Source of the DNA: Allobosea thiooxidans
GTDB lineage: Bacteria; Pseudomonadota; Alphaproteobacteria; Rhizobiales; Beijerinckiaceae
Length of the DNA: 64,000 nucleotides
Direction of reading: 5' to 3'
Assembly (NCBI RefSeq): GCF_900168195.1
Contig: NZ_FUYX01000003.1
Coordinates: 310,001-374,000, forward strand
Position 1 is the first letter of the stretch, and each line of letters begins with the position of its first letter. Shown here in pieces: positions 56,606-64,000 of this stretch. Under the pieces are notes generated by a model. It did not search any database. It worked only from the letters and a program-made list of their open reading frames with translations, and was not told the DNA's origin. The position numbers and the translations under genes were made by a program.

Positions 56606-57898
56606 TCAGCCGCCGGGCTGGTAACGCCGCATCACGAGCGAGGCGTTGGTGCCGCCGAAGCCGAAGGAGTTCGACAGGGCGTAATCGATCTCGCGCTTGC
56701 GGGCCTTATGCGGCACCAGATCGATATCGGTCTCGACGGAAGGGTTGTCGAGATTGATCGTCGGCGGCGCCACCTGGTCGCGAATCGCGAGCACGGTGAA
56801 GATCGCCTCGATCGCGCCGGCGGCGCCGAGGAGATGGCCCGTCGCCGATTTGGTCGAGGACATCGAGGGGCGCTTCGGCGCATCGGCGAGCAGGCGCTCG
56901 ACGGCGCGCAGCTCGATCTCGTCGCCGACCGGCGTCGAGGTGCCATGCGCGTTGATGTAGTCGAGATCGGCGGCCGTGATGCCGGCCCGCCCGAGCGCGG
57001 CCTGCATGCAGCGATAGGCGCCGTCCCCGTCCTCGGCCGGCGAGGTGATGTGATAGGCGTCGCCCGACATGCCGTAGCCGACGACCTCGGCATAGATGCG
57101 CGCGCCGCGGGCCAGAGCATGCTCCAGTTCCTCGAGCACGACGACACCGGCGCCCTCGCCCATGACGAAGCCGTCGCGATCCTTGTCGTAGGGGCGCGAG
57201 GCCTTCTCGGGCGTGTCGTTGAAGCCGGTCGACAGCGCCCGGCAGGCGCAGAAGCCGGCGATGCCGATGCGGTTGATCGCCGATTCGGCGCCGCCTGCGA
57301 CCATGACCTCGGCATCGCCGAGGGCGATCATGCGCGTAGCGTCGCCGATGGCGTGCGCGCCGGTCGAGCAGGCGGTGACGGCCGAATGGTTCGGCCCCTT
57401 CAGCCCGTGCTCGATCGAAACGTAGCCGGCGGCGAGATTGATGAGACGCCCCGGGATGAAGAAGGGCGAAAGCCGGCGCGGGCCGCGCTCCTTGAGCAGG
57501 AGGGAGGCCTCGTAGATGCCTCCGAGCCCGCCGATACCCGAACCGATGGCGACACCGGTCCGGATCTGGTCATCATAGCTTTCCGGCTTCCAGCCGGCGT
57601 CCTTCAACGCCTGCGTGGCAGCGGCCATCGCAAAGATGATGAAGTCGTCGACCTTGCGCTGCTCCTTCGGCTCCATCCAGTCGTCGGGATTATAGGTCCC
57701 GTCGCTGCCGTCACCCCGCGGGATGTTGCAGGCGATCCGCGCCGGCAGGTCGCTGGCGTCGAAGCTGGTGATGGGGCCGGCGCCGCTGGCGCCGGCAAGG
57801 AGACGTGTCCAGGTCGGCTCGACGCCGCAACCGAGCGGCGTCACCATGCCGAGCCCGGTCACGACGACACGCCGCATCGGAGAACTGCGAGAAGCCAT
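56606..57898 (-). CDS. fabF: 3-oxoacyl-ACP synthase II
   Basis: FabF elongates acyl-ACP with malonyl-ACP. The 430-residue protein has the thiolase-fold Cys-His-His triad: VTACSTGAHA, NAHGTSTPVGD and KSATGHLLGAAGA. The N terminus RRVVVTGLGMVTPLG and C terminus SFGFGGTNASLVM are canonical. It starts 34 bases after acpP, so acpP-fabF are co-transcribed. Confidence 0.96.
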   Translation of the reverse strand: MASRSSPMRRVVVTGLGMVTPLGCGVEPTWTRLLAGASGAGPITSFDASDLPARIACNIPRGDGSDGTYNPDDWMEPKEQRKVDDFIIFAMAAATQALKDAGWKPESYDDQIRTGVAIGSGIGGLGGIYEASLLLKERGPRRLSPFFIPGRLINLAAGYVSIEHGLKGPNHSAVTACSTGAHAIGDATRMIALGDAEVMVAGGAESAINRIGIAGFCACRALSTGFNDTPEKASRPYDKDRDGFVMGEGAGVVVLEELEHALARGARIYAEVVGYGMSGDAYHITSPAEDGDGAYRCMQAALGRAGITAADLDYINAHGTSTPVGDEIELRAVERLLADAPKRPSMSSTKSATGHLLGAAGAIEAIFTVLAIRDQVAPPTINLDNPSVETDIDLVPHKARKREIDYALSNSFGFGGTNASLVMRRYQPGG

Positions 57899-57932
57899 GA
57901 TGTTTTCTGAGTGGATCAGCCCCGAAGGCCGA

Positions 57933-58169
57933 TCAGGCGCTCTTCGACGACAGGAACTTCACGGCGTCGCCGACCGTCACGATCGTCTCGGCCGCATCGT
58001 CCGGGATCTCGACGCCGAACTCTTCCTCGAAGGCCATCACGAGCTCGACGGTGTCGAGGCTGTCAGCGCCCAGGTCCTCGATGAAGTTGGCGCCGTCGAC
58101 AACCTTCTCGGGCTCGACGCCGAGGTGCTCGACCACGATCTTCTTCACGCGCTCGGCAACATCGCTCAT
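57933..58169 (-). CDS. acpP: Acyl carrier protein
   Basis: This 78-residue acidic four-helix protein carries fatty acyl chains on phosphopantetheine. The modification site is S37 in [12 protein letters not shown]. The ATG at 58169 has GGAAGAG upstream and gives the standard [12 protein letters not shown] start; the frame continues 12 codons upstream. A 265-base gap separates it from fabG and contains a lower-G+C stretch near 58360-58410, likely its promoter, though I cannot fix the hexamers. Confidence 0.96.
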   Translation of the reverse strand: MSDVAERVKKIVVEHLGVEPEKVVDGANFIEDLGADSLDTVELVMAFEEEFGVEIPDDAAETIVTVGDAVKFLSSKSA

Positions 58170-58434
58170 GAGTCTCTTCCTTAGACTTGGAAACTGAAAA
58201 CGCATCGCAGGGACGCGACGCGCTTAATGGATCTTCTTCCGAGCCGCCTCGCCACCATGGCGATGCCCGCGATCCGGAAAGCTCGAAGCCTGCACAAACG
58301 CAACAACCGGGGTTTCGTCAAGTCCCCTCGGATCGCCGGGTGGCAGCGCGACGGCGCTAGTTAACATACCCTTTCGAGACTGGCGAGAGCACCGCAAAGT
58401 TATCAAAGCCAATCCGGAAATCGCGCTAACGCGC

Positions 58435-59172
58435 CTAGATCATTGCCATTCCGCCGTTGACGTGCAGGGTCTGCCCGGTCACGTAGCCGGCTTCCTCGCT
58501 GGCCAGATAGGCGACCGCCGCAGCGACATCCGCCCCCGCGCCCAGACGCCCCATCGGCACGTCCGAGAGAATGCTCTCGCGCTGCTTGTCGTTCAGCACC
58601 TGCGTCATCGGCGACTCGATGAAACCGGGCGAGACCACGTTGACGGTGATGTTGCGGCTCGCCACCTCGGCGGCGAGCGCCTTCGACATGCCGATCAGCC
58701 CGGCCTTGGCGGCGGCATAGTTGCCCTGCCCGGCATTGCCGGTCGTGCCGACGACGGAGCCGATCGAGACGATTCGACCGTAACGCTTGCGCATCATCGA
58801 CTTCACGGCCGCGCGCGCGAGGCGGAAGGCGGCAGTGAGGTTGACGGCGAGCACGCTGTCCCAGTCCTCGTCCTTCAGGCGCATGAACAGGTTGTCGCGG
58901 GTGATGCCGGCATTGTTGACGAGGATGTCGAGCCCGCCGAGCTTCTCCTCGGCCGTCGGCACCAGCGCCTCGACGGAATCCTTGTCGGCGAGGTTGCAGG
59001 GCGCGAGCACGACGCGCTCGCCGAGCTCGGCGGCCAGGGCTTCGAGCGCCTCGGCGCGCGTGCCGGAAATCGCGACGCTCGCACCCTGCGCATGGAGGGT
59101 CCGCGCGATGGCTCCGCCGAGGCCACCGGTGGCGCCGGTGACCAGGGCCTTGCGGCCGGTCAGATCAAACAT
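58435..59172 (-). CDS. fabG: 3-oxoacyl-ACP reductase
   Basis: FabG reduces 3-oxoacyl-ACP with NADPH. The 245-residue short-chain dehydrogenase has TGATGGLGGAIA (cofactor loop, about 12-23), NNAGITRDNLFMRL and the catalytic tyrosine and lysine in GNYAAAKAG. SPGFIESPMTQ and GYVTGQTLHVNGG complete the FabG pattern. It follows fabD after 60 bases. A short GCGC/GCGC hairpin lies just after its stop. Confidence 0.96.
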   Translation of the reverse strand: MFDLTGRKALVTGATGGLGGAIARTLHAQGASVAISGTRAEALEALAAELGERVVLAPCNLADKDSVEALVPTAEEKLGGLDILVNNAGITRDNLFMRLKDEDWDSVLAVNLTAAFRLARAAVKSMMRKRYGRIVSIGSVVGTTGNAGQGNYAAAKAGLIGMSKALAAEVASRNITVNVVSPGFIESPMTQVLNDKQRESILSDVPMGRLGAGADVAAAVAYLASEEAGYVTGQTLHVNGGMAMI

Positions 59173-59232
59173 GTTCGCTCCCTTTTTCGGCGTCCTGCCG
59201 TTCCTGCCCGTCCTGGGCCCGCGCCTTCACGC

Positions 59233-60171
59233 CTAGCGGGCCTTGAACGCCGCGATGTCCTCAGCCGTACCGATCGAGACCGGCGCCGCGCCTGCAACGA
59301 TACGCTTCACCAGGCCGGCGAGCACCTTGCCGCTGCCGAGCTCGACGAAATCCGTGACGCCGGCCGCGGCCATGGCCTGGACGCATTCGCGCCAGCGCAC
59401 CGTGCCCGTGACCTGGGCCACGAGCGAATCCCGGATCGCGCCCGGCTCGCTCAGCGGCGCCGCGCCGACATTGGCCATCACCGGCACGACGGGGGCCTGC
59501 ATCGAGACCTTGGCCAGCGCCTCGCGCATCGCATCGGCGGCCGGCTGCATCAGGGCGCAATGGAAGGGCGCGGAAACCGGCAGCAGCATGGCGCGCTTCA
59601 CGCCGCGCTCGCCGGCGAGCGCGATCGCCCGCTCGACCGCGGCCTTGGCGCCGGAGAGCACGACCTGCCCGCCGCCATTGTCGTTCGCGGCCTCGCAGAC
59701 CTCGCCCTCGGCCGCGTCGGCGGCGATCGCGCGGGCCTGGTCGAGCTCGGCGCCGAGCAGCGCGGCCATCGCGCCCTGCCCGGCCGGAACCGCCTTCTGC
59801 ATGGCGTCGCCACGGATACGCAGCAGGCGGGCGGCGTCCGCGATCGAGAAGGTGCCGGCGGCGGCGAGCGCCGAATATTCCCCGAGCGAGTGACCGGCGA
59901 CGAAGGCGGCGTCACGCTTCAGATCGAGCCCGGCCTCCGCCTCGAGCACCCGCACCACGGCGAGGCTGACGGCCATCAGCGCCGGCTGGGCGTTGGCCGT
60001 GAGGGTCAGCTCCTCCGACGGGCCGTCCCACATCACCCCGGACAGCTTCTGCGACAATGCCGCATCGACCTCGTCGAAGACGGCCTTCGCCACCGGGAAG
60101 GCTTCGGCCAGGCTCTTGCCCATGCCGACGGCCTGGGAACCCTGGCCGGGAAAGATGAACGCTGTCGCCAT
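59233..60171 (-). CDS. fabD: Malonyl-CoA:ACP transacylase
   Basis: FabD loads malonyl groups on acyl carrier protein. The 312-residue alpha/beta hydrolase-like protein has FPGQGSQAVGMG at the N terminus and the active serine in VAGHSLGEYSALAA, with the later QVTGTVRWRECV region. It is the first gene of the minus-strand fabD-fabG-acpP-fabF run, divergent from rpsF. Confidence 0.95.
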   Translation of the reverse strand: MATAFIFPGQGSQAVGMGKSLAEAFPVAKAVFDEVDAALSQKLSGVMWDGPSEELTLTANAQPALMAVSLAVVRVLEAEAGLDLKRDAAFVAGHSLGEYSALAAAGTFSIADAARLLRIRGDAMQKAVPAGQGAMAALLGAELDQARAIAADAAEGEVCEAANDNGGGQVVLSGAKAAVERAIALAGERGVKRAMLLPVSAPFHCALMQPAADAMREALAKVSMQAPVVPVMANVGAAPLSEPGAIRDSLVAQVTGTVRWRECVQAMAAAGVTDFVELGSGKVLAGLVKRIVAGAAPVSIGTAEDIAAFKAR

Positions 60172-60504
60172 GCTCGGAACGCCTCGTTCTGCTGAACTTA
60201 TGTATTATGACGGGGCTGTCACATCGGTTTCGCGCCCAAGTCAAGCATGGCGGCCGAGTTTTCCGCTCCCCAAGCCGGCTTTCCCGCCAGATTCCGGTTG
60301 CCATGACGGCCGGGACGCTGTAACGGCTGCCTCCTGCTTGTTCGGCCGGAGGCTGAACGGATGACGTTCGTCCGCAAGGAAGAGCGCAGGCTCCCCGGAG
60401 CCGACATCCCGTGTCTCCGCCTTCGATGAAATCCTGTCGGGCCTTATCCAGGGCTCGGAGGGCTCCGCGCCGGGCGAAGCAGGGTGAAACAAGGAAGGCC
60501 ACAT
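60172..60504. other. Divergent fabD/rpsF region with structured rpsF leader
   Basis: No gene is seen in these 333 bases. On the rpsF side GCCTCC (60328-60333) pairs with GGAGGC (60347-60352), and GGCTCC (60389-60394) with GGAGCC (60397-60402). These could belong to a ribosomal-protein leader of the S6:S18-binding kind, but I cannot match the known consensus with certainty. On the fabD side CATAAT reads on the minus strand at 60203-60208 and may be a -10. AAGGAAGG at 60490-60497 is the rpsF ribosome binding site. Confidence 0.35.
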
Positions 60505-60936
60505 ATGGCATTGTACGAGCATGTGCTGCTCGCGCGGCAGGATGTCAGCGCGCAGCAGGTCGAAGCTCTTGTCGAGCAGTTCAAGGGCGTGATCGAAGCG
60601 AATGGCGGCGCCATCCGCAAGGTCGAGTATTGGGGCGTCAAGTCCCTCGGCTACCGCATCAAGAAGAACCGCAAGGCGCACTACACGCTGCTGAACATCG
60701 AGGCCCCCTCCGCCGCCGTGCTGGAGATGGAGCGCCAGATGCGCATCAACGAGGACATCCTGCGCTTCATGACCATCAAGGTCGAGGAGCTCGAGGAAGG
60801 CCCGTCGGCCATGCTCCAGAAGCGCGATCGCGACGAGCGTGGCGAGCGTGGCGGCGACCGTTTCGAGCGCGGCCCGCGCCGTGACCGTCCGCGTCGCGAA
60901 GACGAAGCGACCGAAACCGCCGAAGCGGAGGCCTGA
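60505..60936 (+). CDS. rpsF: 30S ribosomal protein S6
   Basis: S6 binds S18 on the platform of the small subunit. The 143-residue protein has the ferredoxin-like core [40 protein letters not shown] and [17 protein letters not shown] charged tail follows (from about 105), rich in Arg, Glu and Asp, longer than the glutamylated tail of E. coli S6. AAGGAAGG supports the ATG at 60505. rpsR follows after 3 bases. Confidence 0.96.
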   Translation: MALYEHVLLARQDVSAQQVEALVEQFKGVIEANGGAIRKVEYWGVKSLGYRIKKNRKAHYTLLNIEAPSAAVLEMERQMRINEDILRFMTIKVEELEEGPSAMLQKRDRDERGERGGDRFERGPRRDRPRREDEATETAEAEA

Positions 60937-60939
60937 TCC

Positions 60940-61185
60940 ATGTCGACTGCATCCGCTGGCGCCCGTCGCCCCTTCTTCCGCCGCCGCAAGTCCTGCCCGT
61001 TCTCGGGCGAAGGCGCTCCGAAGATCGACTACAAGGACGTCCGTCTGCTCTCGCGCTACATCTCCGAGCGCGGCAAGATCGTCCCGTCCCGCATCACGGC
61101 GGTCTCCGCCAAGAAGCAGCGCGAGCTGGCTCAGGCCATCAAGCGCGCCCGCTTCCTCGGCCTGCTGCCCTACGTCATCCGCTGA
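60940..61185 (+). CDS. rpsR: 30S ribosomal protein S18
   Basis: The 81-residue protein has a basic N terminus ([20 protein letters not shown]) and the S18 signature [33 protein letters not shown], ending in [13 protein letters not shown]. The single cysteine pattern is the zinc-free form. It forms an operon with rpsF, and with the DUF2232 gene and rplI downstream. Confidence 0.96.
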   Translation: MSTASAGARRPFFRRRKSCPFSGEGAPKIDYKDVRLLSRYISERGKIVPSRITAVSAKKQRELAQAIKRARFLGLLPYVIR

Positions 61186-61215
61186 TCCGCAACCCGGATC
61201 CGGATACCGCTCATA

Positions 61216-61240
61216 CCGGAGGCGCGCCGCGCGCCTCCGG
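61216..61240 (+). promoter_or_regulatory. Perfect hairpin after rpsR
   Basis: CCGGAGGCGCG pairs with CGCGCCTCCGG over 11 bases around CCG, 30 bases after the rpsR stop. Only TTCTC follows, so it is a weak terminator or a processing and stability site that could lower expression of the DUF2232 gene and rplI relative to rpsF-rpsR. Confidence 0.5.
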
Positions 61241-61364
61241 TTCTCGCATCAAAGATCAACCAGTCGCCCGGCGGTGAAACTCCATCGGGTTCGTTGAGGC
61301 CGAAGGGCCTCTCACCCTGCCGAGCCAGAAGGCTTGCGAGCAGCGGGACAGCAGGACGGACTAG

Positions 61365-62312
61365 ATGATTCCGATTGTCGGCATCGGCGCGGGCCTCGTT
61401 TCGGCCCTGCTCTTCTCAGTGGTGATCACCGGATCGCCGCTGGCAGCCCTGCTGTACTCTGCCGCCCCCCTCCCGATCTTCATCGCCTCGCTAGGCTGGA
61501 ACCACCGTTCCGGGCTGTTCGCCACGGCTGCCGGCGCGCTCGCCGTCGCGGTCGCGCTCGCGCCGACGGGCGGTATCGCCTTCGCGCTGATCATCGGCCT
61601 GCCCGCCTGGTGGATCGCCTATCTCGCCCTGCTCGCCCGCAGCGACGCCCAAGGCGCGGTGGAGTGGTACCCGCTCGGCAACCTACTGCTCTGGATCGCC
61701 GCCACCGCCGCTCTCGCCACCGTCGGCAGCGCGCTGGTGATGACCACCGATTACGAGACCTACCGCTCGGTGATCTCGCGGATGATCGAGAACCTGCTGA
61801 ACGAGATGGTGCGCGGCAAGCTGATCGCGCTGCCGGCCAACGTCCATGTGAAGGAACTCGCGGAGAACCTGGCTCCCGCAGTGCCGCTCGGCATCGGCGC
61901 CTCCTTCGTCACCACCATCGCCGCCAATCTCTGGCTCGCGGCGCGCACCGTGAAGATGTCGGACCGGCTGCCGCGCCCCTGGCCCTTCATCCCCTCGGCC
62001 TCGCTGCCGCGGCAGGCGCTGCTGCTGCTGGTCGCCTCGGCCGTGATCGCCTCGCTCGGCGGCTTCATCGGCGTGGCCGCGACCGCGCTGGTCGGCGCCC
62101 TGCTCGCCGCCTTCATGTTCAGCGGGCTGTGCCTGCTGCACGACCTCTCGCGTGGCCGCCCCTGGCGGTTGCCGATGCTGATCTCGGTCTATGTCGCGCT
62201 CGTCGTGATGCAGGCCGTGCTGACGCCGCTGCTCGCGCTCGTCGGCCTGATCGACACGCTTCTCGGCCTGCGCCGGCGGGCCGCGCTGCCGCCTCCGCCT
62301 ACCCATTCCTGA
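61365..62312 (+). CDS. DUF2232 multi-spanning membrane protein
   Basis: The 315-residue protein has about eight hydrophobic segments, beginning IPIVGIGAGLVSALLFSVVI and including RSGLFATAAGALAVAVALA and LLLLVASAVIASLGGFIGVA. Its place between rpsR and rplI is characteristic of the DUF2232 (YybS-like) family, which is conserved there in alphaproteobacteria. The function is unknown. The central loop (about 125-165) is soluble and charged. The ATG at 61365 lies 180 bases after rpsR; rplI follows after 32 bases. Confidence 0.8.
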   Translation: MIPIVGIGAGLVSALLFSVVITGSPLAALLYSAAPLPIFIASLGWNHRSGLFATAAGALAVAVALAPTGGIAFALIIGLPAWWIAYLALLARSDAQGAVEWYPLGNLLLWIAATAALATVGSALVMTTDYETYRSVISRMIENLLNEMVRGKLIALPANVHVKELAENLAPAVPLGIGASFVTTIAANLWLAARTVKMSDRLPRPWPFIPSASLPRQALLLLVASAVIASLGGFIGVAATALVGALLAAFMFSGLCLLHDLSRGRPWRLPMLISVYVALVVMQAVLTPLLALVGLIDTLLGLRRRAALPPPPTHS

Positions 62313-62344
62313 AACCCTGACTCAAGACATCAAGGAGAAGACCC

Positions 62345-62908
62345 ATGGAAGTGATCCTGCTCGAACGCGTCGCCAAACTCGGCCAGATGGGCGACATCGT
62401 CCGCGTTCGCGACGGCTTCGGCCGCAACTACCTGCTCGCCCGCGGCAAGGCGCTGCGCGCCACCGAGGACAACAAGAAGCGCTTCGAGAGCCAGAAGCTC
62501 GAGCTCGAGACCCGCAACCTCGAGCTGAAGTCCGAAGCCGAGTCCGTCGCCGAGCGCCTCAACGGCCAGAGCGTCGTGATCCTGCGCCAGTCGGGCGAGT
62601 CGGGCGTGCTCTACGGCTCGGTCTCGACCCGCGACATCGCCGAGGCGCTGTCGGCCGAGGGCTTCAAGGTCGCCCGCAACCAGGTGACGCTGAACCACCC
62701 GATCAAGACGCTCGGCCTGCACACCGTCCCGGTCGTGCTGCATCCGGAAGTCGCGGTCACGGTCACCGTCAACGTTGCCCGCTCGGCCCAGGAAGCCGAC
62801 CGTCAGGCCGCCGGTGAGAACGTCACCGCCCGCGAGGAGTTCGACCTCGACGATCTCGGCCTCGAGGTCGGCGCGGCGCTGGCCGAGGCCGGCGACGACG
62901 AGCGCTGA
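62345..62908 (+). CDS. rplI: 50S ribosomal protein L9
   Basis: L9 is an elongated protein at the base of the L1 stalk. The 187-residue protein has the N-terminal domain [37 protein letters not shown] and a connecting helix (about 45-75). The C-terminal domain contains [14 protein letters not shown] and [19 protein letters not shown]. It carries an acidic tail of about 35 residues beyond the 149-residue E. coli form. AAGGAGAAG precedes the ATG. A strong terminator follows. Confidence 0.96.
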   Translation: MEVILLERVAKLGQMGDIVRVRDGFGRNYLLARGKALRATEDNKKRFESQKLELETRNLELKSEAESVAERLNGQSVVILRQSGESGVLYGSVSTRDIAEALSAEGFKVARNQVTLNHPIKTLGLHTVPVVLHPEVAVTVTVNVARSAQEADRQAAGENVTAREEFDLDDLGLEVGAALAEAGDDER

Positions 62909-62934
62909 GCCTTACCGCTCCGAAGTCAAGTCAA

Positions 62935-62963
62935 GGGCGCCGTGGCAACACGGCGCCCTTTTC
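62935..62963 (+). terminator. Rho-independent terminator of the rpsF-rplI operon
   Basis: GGGCGCCGTG pairs perfectly with CACGGCGCCC around a GCAA tetraloop and is followed by TTTT. It lies 26 bases after the rplI stop, so dnaB has to be transcribed from its own promoter. Confidence 0.93.
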
Positions 62964-63088
62964 GTTCCGCGCCTGTGAACTGCGTGGATTGGGCATCGCC
63001 ATGCTGGCAGAAGCTGGCGGAGTGCTAGACTAGGCTATCCCGACTCAGTTGCCGCCATGTGTCTCGCGTCCAGCGGCCAATTGTCGGC

Positions 63089-63117
63089 TTGAAACGTAAG
63101 TCAGCGCTTACCTATCA
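63089..63117 (+). promoter_or_regulatory. Candidate dnaB promoter with dyad in the spacer
   Basis: TTGAAA (63089-63094) and CTATCA (63112-63117) are 17 bases apart. The spacer contains the inverted repeat GTAAG (63096-63100) and CTTAC (63107-63111). The predicted start of transcription falls at about 63124-63126, on or next to the dnaB ATG. The hexamers and dyad are seen; promoter function is inference. Confidence 0.45.
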
Positions 63118-63125
63118 AGGCAGCC

Positions 63126-64000
63126 ATGGCCACCGCTACCGCCCTCGTCGCCCGCCTCGACAACCACGAGCCGGAATATCGCGTCCAGCCTCACAACATC
63201 GAGGCCGAGCAAGCACTGCTGGGCGCGATCCTGGTCAACAACGACGCCTTCTACCGCGTCTCCGACTTCCTGCTGCCGGACCATTTCTTCGAGCCGATCC
63301 ACCAGCGCGTCTTCGAGCTGACCGGCAGCCTGATCCGCGCCGGCAAGATCGCGACGCCGATCACGCTCAAGACCTTCGTCAACGACCTCGACCTCGGCGA
63401 GATCACGCCGAGCCAGTACCTCGCCCGGCTCGCGGCCGAGGCGACGACCGTGATCAACGCCGGCGACTACGGCCGCACGATCTACGACCTCGCCGTGCGC
63501 CGGCAGCTCATCGGCGTCGGCGAGGACCTGGTCAACGTCGCCTATGACGCGCCGGTCGAGATGGCGCCGCGCGAGCAGATCGAGGAAGCCGAGCGCAAGC
63601 TCTACGAGCTCGCGGAAAAGGGCCGCTACGAGGGCGGCTTCCAGAAATTCGACGGGGCGCTGCGCCTCGCCATCGACATGGCCGCAAGCGCGTATCAGCG
63701 CGCCGGCGGCCTCTCCGGCATCTCGACGGGCCTGCGCGACGTCGACCAGCGCATGGGCGGCCTGCAGCGCTCGGACCTGCTCGTGCTCGCCGGCCGCCCC
63801 GCCATGGGCAAGACCTCGCTCGCCACCAACATCGCCTTCAACATCGCCAAGGCCTGGCGCGGGGAGCGGCAGGAGGACGGCACGATCAAGACGGTCGACG
63901 GCGGCATCGTCGGCTTCTTCTCGCTCGAAATGTCGGCCGACCAGCTCGCGACGCGTATCGTCGCCGAACAGTCGAGCATCTCCTCCTACAAGATCAGGCA
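63126..64000 (+). CDS. dnaB: Replicative DNA helicase DnaB, 3' end beyond the window
   Basis: DnaB unwinds the replication fork. The first 291 codons are visible and the frame is open to the end of the window. The N-terminal primase-interacting domain has YRVQPHNIEAEQALLGAILV and ATPITLKTFVNDL. The RecA-like domain begins with LSGISTGLRDVDQRMGGLQR and Walker A LAGRPAMGKTSLATN, followed by GFFSLEMSADQLATR. The ATG at 63126 has only AAGG nearby and lies very close to a possible promoter, so the mRNA may be leaderless. Confidence 0.95.
   Translation, partial: MATATALVARLDNHEPEYRVQPHNIEAEQALLGAILVNNDAFYRVSDFLLPDHFFEPIHQRVFELTGSLIRAGKIATPITLKTFVNDLDLGEITPSQYLARLAAEATTVINAGDYGRTIYDLAVRRQLIGVGEDLVNVAYDAPVEMAPREQIEEAERKLYELAEKGRYEGGFQKFDGALRLAIDMAASAYQRAGGLSGISTGLRDVDQRMGGLQRSDLLVLAGRPAMGKTSLATNIAFNIAKAWRGERQEDGTIKTVDGGIVGFFSLEMSADQLATRIVAEQSSISSYKIR

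Noticed and set aside
63059..63547. An open frame overlapping the start of dnaB on the same strand
   Set aside because: Its product is Arg/Pro-rich, while the frame starting at 63126 gives a clear DnaB running off the window.

Overview
The window is about 67% G+C chromosomal DNA, densely packed with housekeeping genes. It has no phage, insertion sequence, plasmid, rRNA, tRNA or CRISPR signal. Gene order is that of an alphaproteobacterium of the order Hyphomicrobiales (Rhizobiales): trpGDC-moaC-moeA-lexA / comEC / gltX / gltA / lpxB-lpxI-lpxA-fabZ-lpxD-bamA-rseP-dxr-cdsA-uppS-frr-pyrH-tsf-rpsB, then dnaE-lolDC-proS, lptFGD-pdxA-ksgA, the fab cluster, and rpsF-rpsR-rplI-dnaB. LexA sites of the alphaproteobacterial type (GTTC-N7-GTTC) support this. 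The overall look is of Bosea or a close relative; that is inference and was not checked by search.

Region 1 (1-13.5 kb) holds the end of a HerA-like ATPase gene and an aldo/keto reductase gene with a palindromic candidate operator. An overlapping run follows for tryptophan (trpG, trpD, trpC) and molybdenum cofactor (moaC, moeA). Then come lexA with a double LexA operator, a convergent comEC, gltX and gltA. Region 2 (13.6-29.4 kb, nearly all minus strand) is the envelope and translation block, reading rpsB, tsf, pyrH, frr, uppS, cdsA, dxr, rseP, bamA, lpxD, fabZ, lpxA, lpxI, lpxB. A plus-strand VOC-family gene sits between pyrH and frr, which are normally adjacent.

Region 3 (29.6-41 kb) carries a small secreted protein, a membrane diguanylate cyclase with an intact inhibitory site, a nicotinamidase with a Tat signal, dnaE, lolD, lolC, proS and coaD. 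Between dnaE and lolD lies the most interesting locus: an unlisted 36-codon membrane-protein gene with a strong ribosome binding site. Its promoter carries two perfect LexA boxes laid out as in the lexA promoter, which suggests a SidA-like SOS division inhibitor. Beside it is what looks like the decayed 5' end of a metallo-beta-lactamase-fold hydrolase gene.

Region 4 (41-53 kb) holds an ABC-F protein, a PD-(D/E)XK-like DUF2161 protein, a lipoprotein overlapping holC, pepA, and the lipopolysaccharide export genes lptF-lptG-lptD joined to pdxA-ksgA without a surA between them. Region 5 (53-64 kb) has gmk, yicC, mltG, fabF, acpP, fabG and fabD on the minus strand. rpsF, rpsR, a DUF2232 membrane protein, rplI and the first part of dnaB follow on the plus strand.

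Several families of palindromic intergenic repeats occur, mostly at gene 3' ends and between convergent genes. As a whole the window encodes lipid A synthesis, outer-membrane protein, LPS and lipoprotein assembly, fatty acid and phospholipid synthesis, peptidoglycan carrier synthesis, replication (DnaE, DnaB, HolC) and the SOS regulator.
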